Assembly (NCBI GenBank): GCA_902362375.1
Contig: CABIVS010000009.1
Span: forward strand, 120,845 to 184,844
Reading direction: 5' to 3'
Length of the DNA: 64,000 nt
Source of the DNA: Bacteroidaceae bacterium
Lineage (GTDB): Bacteria; Bacteroidota; Bacteroidia; Bacteroidales; Bacteroidaceae
Of the stretch, positions 42,958 through 49,496 are shown piece after piece (position 1 is the stretch's first letter; each line of letters starts with the position of its first letter). The position numbers and the translations under genes are program-made. The notes beneath the pieces are model-generated. The model made no database searches. It saw only the letters and a program-made list of their open reading frames with translations, and was not told the origin of the DNA.

Positions 42958-43434
42958 TCAAACTCGTTTGCCCGAACCGGTTTGATTCGGTTCGCAGACA
43001 GCCACCCGGTTTCCGGCGCGTATCAGTTTGGGGAGATACACGTCCAGGTCACGAAAAGAAAACCGCAGTTCCTTGACGCCTTTCCCTTGCCCGTCGACGC
43101 GTTCGGCGGTGGCAATGCCCAAAATGCCGGAAGCGGCGATGGCATCATCCTCATACAATTCACAAGATTCCCCGTTTCGGAAAATGTACAGGGCATCCGG
43201 GTGCGCCGCTTTCATCTCGCGGTATTTTCCCATCATGTCGGAAACTCCCGGGACATTTCCGTTCCCCGTTACATTCCGGGTCTTCAGTAGGTTCCTCGTG
43301 GCGTCGATGTCGATGAAATTCGTCCAGCCGGCTTTATGAAGTTCGACAGCAGCTTCCCGCAGGGATACCTTCCCGTTCTCGACCTCCTCTTTCAGGGATT
43401 CGAGAATGTTCTTGATTTTATAATCATTCATCAT
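42958..43434 (-). CDS. Stand-alone MutS domain-I-like protein (long form)
   Basis: A 158-residue protein. Residues 68-150 align with the MutS mismatch-recognition domain: MGKYREMKAAHPDALYIFRN, GESCELYEDDAIAASGILGI, and DLDVYLPKLIRAGNRVAVCE match the MutS QQYLRLKAQHPEILLF, GDFYELFYDDA and ENYLAKLVNQG...AICEQ blocks. As in the shorter relative at 39134-39457, the mismatch-wedge Phe is Ser (S90) while the following Glu (E92) is kept. An extra N-terminal helical domain (EVENGKVSLREAAVELHKAG) is present. No clamp, lever or ATPase domains. Function unknown. Confidence 0.72.
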   Translation of the reverse strand: MMNDYKIKNILESLKEEVENGKVSLREAAVELHKAGWTNFIDIDATRNLLKTRNVTGNGNVPGVSDMMGKYREMKAAHPDALYIFRNGESCELYEDDAIAASGILGIATAERVDGQGKGVKELRFSFRDLDVYLPKLIRAGNRVAVCEPNQTGSGKRV

Positions 43435-43535
43435 ATTTTTTATTCTTTGGTTACATTGTTACTTGTTCCGACGGTATTCCGGTCAAGGGGAAAGCACCCG
43501 TGGCCTCCGGTAACCCGTCGATACACTGCCCGTCG

Positions 43536-44438
43536 TCAGGATTTCCCCGACAGGTAATGCCCGATGGACTTGTAACGGTTAGGAATGTTCGCGTTCTCGT
43601 TGAAACCGTTCAGGCAGTGGAGCAAGGCATCTTCGAGCGTGACATAACGACGGTCGAAAGTTTGGATATTATCCAGACAATAAGCATTTACAGCGTATTT
43701 GAAAGGCGCGTACATCCTTTCGTTCTCCCGCTTTAAAATGACAAACCAGTCGAAATGGAGTTTCAAGCGGAAACCGTCGCTCTCGCCGACTTTCATCAGC
43801 CGCTCTTCGTCGAGAAGCCGCCGCACGAGTGTGGCGTCGAGCTGACGGGTATACTCTCTGTACGCCTTGATACGGGCCGTGTAAGCCGCGGCATATTGTT
43901 CGATGTCCGTTTCTTTCAGCCGATGTTCCGCCGGGTAAAAGTCCAGCACCTCTTTCGTCGTGACGGGAATTTTCAGGTCGTCCACCCCGATCTCGTAGGT
44001 CTTGTTTTCCAACACGTCGTGGAACTCGAACCCTTGAATTCCCATGAGGGTAAATTCTCGCGTCGGGTCAGGGAGCGCAAGTGATTTGAGCTCTTCGAGG
44101 TCGCGGCACACGGCCACGACCGGATACTTCTCGACCACGTCTGACGGGCCTCCGATGCGGATATACGCCTTTTCACACCCGTCGTAATCACCATGCCGGA
44201 CAATGTCGCAGCAGGTGTAGTTAGGGGCGGCACGATGCCGCGCCGTATATTCCGTCCAAAGCTTGTCCAGCCCGGCTTTTACTTCGTCAGGGTCGGTCAG
44301 GGCAACGTTGCCGCACTGGCTGCACCGGCCGTCCGACAAGGCGTTGCGGGTAAATTCGAGGAACTGTCTGGTGTTCGGGTCGATGACGGCGGTACATTTC
44401 ACTCCAGTGCCGCCGCAGATACTGCATACGATTGACAT
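43536..44438 (-). CDS. Zinc-ribbon protein next to the radical SAM gene
   Basis: 300 residues from MSIVCSICGGTGVKC (44438); a longer frame overlaps the radical SAM gene and is rejected. The N-terminal zinc ribbon is CSICGGTGVKC...GRCSQCGN, with the spacing of a four-Cys knuckle. A CCD site (YTCCDIVRHGDYDGCEKA) follows. The rest (EYTRQLDATLVRRLLDEERL; YAPFKYAVNAYCLDNIQTFD) is mixed helix and strand without a known family. It lies 20 bp after the radical SAM gene. It may be its partner or simply share the transcript. Confidence 0.7.
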   Translation of the reverse strand: MSIVCSICGGTGVKCTAVIDPNTRQFLEFTRNALSDGRCSQCGNVALTDPDEVKAGLDKLWTEYTARHRAAPNYTCCDIVRHGDYDGCEKAYIRIGGPSDVVEKYPVVAVCRDLEELKSLALPDPTREFTLMGIQGFEFHDVLENKTYEIGVDDLKIPVTTKEVLDFYPAEHRLKETDIEQYAAAYTARIKAYREYTRQLDATLVRRLLDEERLMKVGESDGFRLKLHFDWFVILKRENERMYAPFKYAVNAYCLDNIQTFDRRYVTLEDALLHCLNGFNENANIPNRYKSIGHYLSGKS

Positions 44439-44458
44439 AAGTTTTTTGATTTGTGTAT

Positions 44459-45163
44459 TTATTCGTACAATCTTTCTTTTTGACGCTTTTTCAAGGTCAT
44501 CCGGAGATATTGCATCAGTTTCCCGCAGGGACACAGGGCATGTTCCCGTTGGCGGGCATAACTCAGGTCCCCGTTGGAGAGAACCATGCCTTCAGCATTG
44601 AGACAGAGGTCGCCGTAAACGTAGTTCTCCTCCGTAAGATAAATCCCATGAACAGGGTTCGGAAACCCCTCCGTGCTGCGGCCTTCCCGGAAAAGGAAGA
44701 TACGCTCGGCCTGTCCCCGGACTCCGAAAAAGGGATACGGGGAAAGTGCCGCGAGCGTGGCGGCATGCTCTGCCGGATCATGGAAGCGGTCGTCGCTCAT
44801 TTCGAGCATGTGGCCGGAGTCCTGCTCCTTTTCCTCCTGATACTCGTACAGCGCGGCGCAGGCTGCTATGAATTCCCCGGAACGGGAGGTAGCCGCTCCG
44901 TTGGTCACGATATAGAAATCATTGACTGTAATGCCGTATGCACGTACCCGTCCGAGTATATGACGGATAGCCCGGACGTTAAGCGACGGCTCGCCGCCCG
45001 TGATGTTGAAATGGTGGATATGCCTGACATGCCGCAGCAGGTTGCTTATATGTTTCAAAGGGATATCCACGGATTCGGCATCTCCCCGCATGCAATGGGT
45101 ACAGCGCATGTTGCAACGTCGGGTAATCTCGATGCAGAGATTCTTGATATATAGTTCTCTCAT
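44459..45163 (-). CDS. Radical SAM protein in element cargo
   Basis: A 234-residue protein with the radical SAM cluster motif CNMRCTHC (Cys 17, 21, 24) and the SAM-binding NITGGEPSLN (G56-G57-E58-P59), then VNDFYIVTNGAATS. A Cys group near the C-terminus (VYGDLCLNAEGMVLSNGD; HALCPCGKLMQYL) could bind an auxiliary cluster as in SPASM/Twitch enzymes. It is short, so probably has a partial barrel. Substrate unknown. Radical SAM genes are unusual in such cargo. The adjacent zinc-ribbon gene and the small proteins upstream (45181-46119) are candidate partners or substrates. Confidence 0.85.
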   Translation of the reverse strand: MRELYIKNLCIEITRRCNMRCTHCMRGDAESVDIPLKHISNLLRHVRHIHHFNITGGEPSLNVRAIRHILGRVRAYGITVNDFYIVTNGAATSRSGEFIAACAALYEYQEEKEQDSGHMLEMSDDRFHDPAEHAATLAALSPYPFFGVRGQAERIFLFREGRSTEGFPNPVHGIYLTEENYVYGDLCLNAEGMVLSNGDLSYARQREHALCPCGKLMQYLRMTLKKRQKERLYE

Positions 45164-45180
45164 ATTCGATGTAGTTCGGC

Positions 45181-45684
45181 TTAAGTTTCATCCGGGATTT
45201 CCTTTCCCGTGTAAGGATTATACAGCGGTGTGTTGCCAACTGCCTCGGCGTCAATAGCGAAACTGCCACGGCCTACGTCGTAGAAGAGTTCCAGCTTTAG
45301 TGGCGTTGAAGCGATGACTTTCTCAGCCTCGGCTTGTGACAGGCCTGAATACATCAGGCATTTGACACGACACCGGAACATTTCCGGATTGGTTTCCGGC
45401 GTGGTAACTACATCAACGACCTCGCACACTTCATCCGTGATGGCGAAGCGGTCGGGATTGGGTGTGCCGTTCCTTCTAGAGCCGTCCGATGCGGCATGTC
45501 CGGTGATTGAATGGTTCCGCACCTTTTCGGCGGGATAGGTCTTATCGCCTTTGGCGAAATACGACTTGCCGGAGGCGACACAGGCATGATAGATTACGTC
45601 GTGGACCTTTCGTCCGTTGTCAAGTATAATTGTATAGGCCGTTCCCTCCTGCAAGACAGGAACGGCATTCGGTTTATGAGACAT
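45181..45684 (-). CDS. Hypothetical protein, 167 residues
   Basis: Starts MSHKPNAVPVLQEGT. There is an N-terminal beta region (TAYTIILDNGRKVHDVIYHA; FAKGDKTYPAEKV), a glycine/serine-rich linker (HAASDGSRRNGTPNPD) and a C-terminal helix-strand region (GLSQAEAEKVIASTPLKLEL). Not recognised. It is immediately upstream of the radical SAM gene (17 bp). Confidence 0.65.
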   Translation of the reverse strand: MSHKPNAVPVLQEGTAYTIILDNGRKVHDVIYHACVASGKSYFAKGDKTYPAEKVRNHSITGHAASDGSRRNGTPNPDRFAITDEVCEVVDVVTTPETNPEMFRCRVKCLMYSGLSQAEAEKVIASTPLKLELFYDVGRGSFAIDAEAVGNTPLYNPYTGKEIPDET

Positions 45685-45695
45685 AAGATTTGTTT

Positions 45696-45959
45696 TTAGC
45701 TGTTTATGAATTTCGGTCTTGCACGCCGCATGATGTGTAGGTCATCGTAACCGATGGCTCTCAGTTCGGAAAGCGGGTTGCGGTACTCCTTTTCATGGGC
45801 TGGCCGTGTCATGGCGATCACGCCCGCATAGTCGGCTGCACCATGCTGGCCGACATGCATGTAGGAGGTTATTTCACCCCGCCGTCCGCTCCACGGTATG
45901 TCCGGGAACAGGGCGATGACCTGTCCGTCGGGATAGCGTCTAAAGACCACCTTCGTCAT
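45696..45959 (-). CDS. Conserved small element protein, 87 residues
   Basis: Starts MTKVVFRRYPDGQVIALFPD (45959). The pattern MTKVVFR-x-x-DG-x-[IV]-IALFP, SYMH[VI]GQH-x-AADY, VIA[MI]T-x-P, L-x-x-IGYD-L occurs widely as a small uncharacterised protein in Bacteroides phages and conjugative elements. No catalytic motif. It overlaps the upstream 59-residue gene by 20 bp. Confidence 0.7.
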   Translation of the reverse strand: MTKVVFRRYPDGQVIALFPDIPWSGRRGEITSYMHVGQHGAADYAGVIAMTRPAHEKEYRNPLSELRAIGYDDLHIMRRARPKFINS

Positions 45960-46119
45960 TTTTCCCGCAGATTTCCGTGTCGATTTCATAGTCCCCGTAA
46001 TTTTTGAATTCATAGTCCACTTCGCTGATAATTTCGTCAACCTCTTCGTCCGTTATTTCATCAGCCTTCGGGTTGTCGATATCGAGCCGTACGGTCAGGT
46101 AAATGGTTCTTGTTGCCAT
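45940..46119 (-). CDS. Small acidic element protein, 59 residues
   Basis: Starts MATRTIYLTVRLDIDNPKAD (46119). It is highly acidic (EITDEEVDEIISEVDYEFKN) and ends DTEICGKNDEGGL. This short VRLDI-x-NP-x-A-DEITDE type sequence recurs in Bacteroides phages and elements. No function known. Overlaps the next gene. Confidence 0.65.
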   Translation of the reverse strand: MATRTIYLTVRLDIDNPKADEITDEEVDEIISEVDYEFKNYGDYEIDTEICGKNDEGGL

Positions 46120-46153
46120 AATATCATACATTTTTTAGTGTAACAAAGCCGGC

Positions 46154-46672
46154 TTATGACGGACCGACGGTATATTTCTCTATCAGCCGCTTCCGGTACG
46201 CCTTGTCTTTTCCGGCGGCAAGGCTTGCCAGTTTGCGGATATTCCGGTTGGCTTTTTCCGCGACCTGCTCCACTGTCGGTCCGGGAGTCATGAAATCACG
46301 GCATCCGGCACCGCAATACCGCTGCTTCCCCTTGACCGTCCTGCCACAGGCCGGACACCGGCGCTTGCCGTCACGCTCCAGCACTTCCAGAATATTGGCA
46401 TGAATGCCTTTCCACCATTCAATACGGTCTATGTCATAATCGTAGACGGTTATCGTGTTCCCGAAACTGCGGGCTTCGACCTCAACGGCAATGCCCTCAT
46501 CTTCAAGGTAAACCTTCAATACCGGGTCTTCGTGAGGCTCACAGTGCCTGTCATACCAGATGATATAGGTGGGATCGTCCAGTTCGTCAGGCTCTCCCAG
46601 ACAGAGTTCCGTAAGGCCGTTGTTCACGAGAATGTTGCGGATGGCGTCTTGTAAATCTTTGATACAGTCCAT
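46154..46672 (-). CDS. Zinc-ribbon hypothetical protein, 172 residues
   Basis: Starts MDCIKDLQDAIRNILVNNGL. The first half is a helix-plus-sheet domain (DPVLKVYLEDEGIAVEVEAR; ITVYDYDIDRIEWWKGIHAN). A compact four-Cys zinc ribbon follows (RCPACGRTVKGKQRYCGAGC), then a helical tail (QVAEKANRNIRKLASLAAGK). The overall family is unknown. The ribbon suggests nucleic-acid or protein binding. Confidence 0.65.
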   Translation of the reverse strand: MDCIKDLQDAIRNILVNNGLTELCLGEPDELDDPTYIIWYDRHCEPHEDPVLKVYLEDEGIAVEVEARSFGNTITVYDYDIDRIEWWKGIHANILEVLERDGKRRCPACGRTVKGKQRYCGAGCRDFMTPGPTVEQVAEKANRNIRKLASLAAGKDKAYRKRLIEKYTVGPS

Positions 46673-46704
46673 TGATATTTCGTTTTATGGTTGTTCCTCA
46701 TTCG

Positions 46705-47133
46705 TCAGTTCATCTCCGAAGCGTGGCCGACGAACTGGAAGATATCGGCGTATTGTTCGCTGTAGATATAGAATCCGTCCCGTTTTTCCCCGGTCTCCGC
46801 ATCTATTCCGTCAGCAAGGAGATATTCCCCGTCATCCGTCAGGTAGACATCGGTAAGCTTGATACGGGACGTGTCGTGCTTCCCGTACAAGGTTGTCGTG
46901 ACGGGGAAGTTGTTGTCATCGAGTTCCTCCTCTTCTGTAAGGCCGAGTGATACGCGGCCATATTGTGCCAGGAACTCCAGCATGAATTTCAGCATGGCTT
47001 GCTCGGCCTCGTGCAGCCGTCCGTCGATAAAGGCGTACTGGGTGGCGAACAGATGCAGCTTGTCGGCGCTCATTTTGTCCGGGGCTTTGCCCGGCTCCGC
47101 ATTGTCTTTCTGTATTTTATCCATATCTGTCAT
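46705..47133 (-). CDS. Hypothetical protein, 142 residues
   Basis: It has a polar N-terminal tail (MTDMDKIQKDNAEPGKAPDK), a helical core (LHEAEQAMLKFMLEFLAQYG) and a beta region resembling a small SH3-like fold (LTDVYLTDDGEYLLADGIDA). I do not recognise a family. It sits 10 bp before the 106-residue gene's stop region, in the same transcript. Confidence 0.6.
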   Translation of the reverse strand: MTDMDKIQKDNAEPGKAPDKMSADKLHLFATQYAFIDGRLHEAEQAMLKFMLEFLAQYGRVSLGLTEEEELDDNNFPVTTTLYGKHDTSRIKLTDVYLTDDGEYLLADGIDAETGEKRDGFYIYSEQYADIFQFVGHASEMN

Positions 47134-47143
47134 ATTGTTGGTT

Positions 47144-47464
47144 TCATGTTTCCAGCGGGGTGAAGGAGACGGTCAGTATCACTTTCTCGTCACCCAGGTT
47201 GAACACTTTCAGGCAGTCGTTACTGATAGTCCTTTTCAGGATGTCTCCCCGGTATCGGGAATTGCGTACCTTGAAGGTAAAATCATCAATGAACGAGCTG
47301 ATGCAATGAAGCACGTGGTCGAATTCTTCCTTACCATACCGTTCCATTTCAGGGAAGATGCCTTTCAGATGCGCCCGCAGGCTCAATATGTAGTTCGGGG
47401 TCTTGCCCGTGATTTTTCCCGAGTATGTGATTTTGTATTTCCTGTCCATGATATGCCGTTCCAT
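47144..47464 (-). CDS. Hypothetical protein, 106 residues
   Basis: Starts at the ATG directly after the upstream stop codon (TAAATG); an internal ATG five codons later gives MDRKYKITYSGKITG. Mixed beta/helix (ITGKTPNYILSLRAHLKGIF; HVLHCISSFIDDFTFKVRNS; DEKVILTVSFTPLET). No recognised motif. Confidence 0.6.
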   Translation of the reverse strand: MERHIMDRKYKITYSGKITGKTPNYILSLRAHLKGIFPEMERYGKEEFDHVLHCISSFIDDFTFKVRNSRYRGDILKRTISNDCLKVFNLGDEKVILTVSFTPLET

Positions 47465-47815
47465 TTAATCGTTACTGTCATACCAGCCCTCGATCTCATC
47501 GAAATAGCCGTTCGAGTCCCATTCTTCCAGCAAGGTGGTCGGGTACGTCCATTCAAGGCTGTAAAACAGATCCTGGCACACCTCTTCATTACCCTTGCAC
47601 AGGGCGAGCAGTGAGTTATGCGTGAAACAGCCGTCACTGCTCTCCGACACACGCCAGTCCTCACGGTCTTCTGCCGCGTATTCAGGTACATAGCACACTT
47701 CATCGGGGCGGTTGAGAAAGGCATCCTCGTTCTTGTAGATGTTTCCTTCCCCTCCGTATTCCAGTTCATAGAACACACCTTCCGGCGTTTCTATCCTGTT
47801 GCCAATCTCTATCAT
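47465..47815 (-). CDS. Acidic hypothetical protein, 116 residues
   Basis: Starts MIEIGNRIETPEGVFYELEY (47815), overlapping the preceding stop by four bases (ATGA), so the long read-back frame is rejected. Rich in aromatic and acidic residues (CYVPEYAAEDREDWRVSESS; LLEEWDSNGYFDEIEGWYDS). No family recognised. Confidence 0.65.
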   Translation of the reverse strand: MIEIGNRIETPEGVFYELEYGGEGNIYKNEDAFLNRPDEVCYVPEYAAEDREDWRVSESSDGCFTHNSLLALCKGNEEVCQDLFYSLEWTYPTTLLEEWDSNGYFDEIEGWYDSND

Positions 47816-48483
47816 AGCGTTACCGTTTCGTGGGTATATATAATCACCATCCGGGAGGAGAGCACCTTGTCGCGTACCGTGGGGTTGGCGATTGCCCAAT
47901 CGGAATGGAAATGCATGTCCGGAATGGATGCGGTGTCCACAATATCGCCCCCGTTTTCCAGATGGAGATAATCCGGCTGATACAGGTCGCAAAGGAATTT
48001 GCCGTCCGTATCGCTGATGGCGTATATCTTGCCGTCGAGTGCGGCCGTCATCTCCTCCTCGCTGCGGTAGACCAACAGGTATTTACAGCCGGTCTTCATC
48101 TCTTCCGCAATCCGCTTATGCAGTTCTTCAGGAGATAATTCACGCAGTCTTGACACGACCGCCCCGATACTTTCCACGGCATCGTAGCTGTCCAAGGCAT
48201 CATGGCAGGTCGTTTCAAACTCCTCTTTCGGACGACCCGCAAAATTGATGGTACGAACTTCCTGCCCGTGCCCGCCGAGCAGGTAAAAGGGCGTACCGTT
48301 CCATTGTTCCTTTCTGACAGAGAGCGGCCGGGAGCATTCCCGTGTCTGCCGGTTCACAACGGCATACAGTTCCAGACTTTCCCCGCATTCCATACGCAGG
48401 ATATGCCGGGCGAACTCCGTAAATGTCATGATTTTGATTCCTTCCCCGTTCGCCGTGAAGAAATCCTGTCTTGTCTGTTTCAT
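47812..48483 (-). CDS. Hypothetical protein, 223 residues
   Basis: Starts MKQTRQDFFTANGEGIKIMT. Contains an alpha/beta region (LELYAVVNRQTRECSRPLSV; TPFYLLGGHGQEVRTINFAG), a long helix pair (AVVSRLRELSPEELHKRIAE) and a C-terminal beta stretch (MHFHSDWAIANPTVRDKVLS). I know no named family. A 140-bp gap without a gene separates it from the DpnD/PcfM-like gene upstream. Confidence 0.65.
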   Translation of the reverse strand: MKQTRQDFFTANGEGIKIMTFTEFARHILRMECGESLELYAVVNRQTRECSRPLSVRKEQWNGTPFYLLGGHGQEVRTINFAGRPKEEFETTCHDALDSYDAVESIGAVVSRLRELSPEELHKRIAEEMKTGCKYLLVYRSEEEMTAALDGKIYAISDTDGKFLCDLYQPDYLHLENGGDIVDTASIPDMHFHSDWAIANPTVRDKVLSSRMVIIYTHETVTL

Positions 48484-48623
48484 AAATCCGTTTTTTTAAG
48501 AGTAGGTAATCGTTTTGTATAAGGGGTGGAATACTCACCTCGTTTTGAAAAAAAAGACCGCCGCAGCCGTAGCCGCGACGGCCCGTCATCATTATGGCAT
48601 GTGATGAACAGGTTCTATTTTCG

Positions 48624-49496
48624 TTATTCGGCCTCGTAGTACGGTACGCCGTGCCTTACCACTGCTTTTTCCATTTCTTCCCACCAGATTTCACTATGGC
48701 GGTCATTGTCAAAATCTATGGGCTTTCTTTTACCGAGCCGCAGCCGGTCCCGTGTCTCCATTTCCGTTTCGTACACAATCTGTTCCATTTCTTCGTCCGT
48801 AACATGGTAGGTATCGAACGGCTCCGGCAGAGATTCCAACTCCCTGCGTGACAGCTCGGATTGCCCGCAGGTGAAAACCTTGTCATAGAAAGCGTCATCT
48901 TTCGGCGGCAGTTCGGGTTCCTGTTCCGGCAGCACATCCAAATAATCCGACTCGTACAGGTAGTTTTCGTCGCGCCCCTTCGTCTGCCGGTTGTTCTTGA
49001 ACTCTTCCAGATCACTTTCCGTCAGGCGGAATTCCTTCTTCTTACGCCGCAGGTACTCCATCATGTTTTCGAGGGAGGAGAACGGGGCTATGAGCTCCAT
49101 GGAAGAACGGTTGTGCCAGGCATCGCTCCGGTACAGCAGGTAGACCTGCGGGCGGTTCCGGGCCGCCTCCTTACGGTATTCGCCGAACTCATACAGGGCG
49201 TTGTCGAAACTTCCGAATGCCAGCCGGACTTTGTCTTCGACGGATATGGACTCCCGGCATTCCTCGAAACGGCGTTGCACGTATCCGATGAAATCCACGT
49301 CTTCCAGAGTCTCCATGACCGTGCTGTCATCAGTCGAGAGTGCGATGTCAGCTCCTGCGAAATTGTCGGCTGACAGCACGTGTTTCTCTTCATTGTATTC
49401 GTCTTCCGCCCTGCAGACGGCCAGACCGGGCGTTTCTGCCTCGATCTCCACGACCTTACGGAGCGTCTCTTCGATAGCTATCCGGTATTTTTTCAT
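48624..49496 (-). CDS. DpnD/PcfM-like N-terminal domain protein, 290 residues
   Basis: The first 55 residues, KKYRIAIEETLRKVVEIEAE, LAVCRAEDEYNEEKHVLSAD, NFAGADI, follow the DpnD/PcfM pattern (YRI-x-IEETL-x-R-x-VE-[VI]-EA, then EI-VL-x-ADDF). That family is normally a very short protein of conjugative elements. Here it is joined to some 230 extra residues that are strongly charged (RRKKKEFRLTESDLEEFKNN; METRDRLRLGKRKPIDFDND) with no known domain. Its start overlaps the stop of the repeat-solenoid gene (ATGA). Role unknown. Confidence 0.65.
   Translation of the reverse strand: MKKYRIAIEETLRKVVEIEAETPGLAVCRAEDEYNEEKHVLSADNFAGADIALSTDDSTVMETLEDVDFIGYVQRRFEECRESISVEDKVRLAFGSFDNALYEFGEYRKEAARNRPQVYLLYRSDAWHNRSSMELIAPFSSLENMMEYLRRKKKEFRLTESDLEEFKNNRQTKGRDENYLYESDYLDVLPEQEPELPPKDDAFYDKVFTCGQSELSRRELESLPEPFDTYHVTDEEMEQIVYETEMETRDRLRLGKRKPIDFDNDRHSEIWWEEMEKAVVRHGVPYYEAE

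Noticed and set aside
44439..44534. Upstream extension of the zinc-ribbon gene at 43536
   Set aside because: It overlaps the end of the radical SAM gene and has no conserved character; the ribbon begins right after the internal ATG.
46859..47614. Plus-strand frame of 251 codons
   Set aside because: It spans three minus-strand genes with tight spacing and has low-complexity Ser/Cys-rich sequence.
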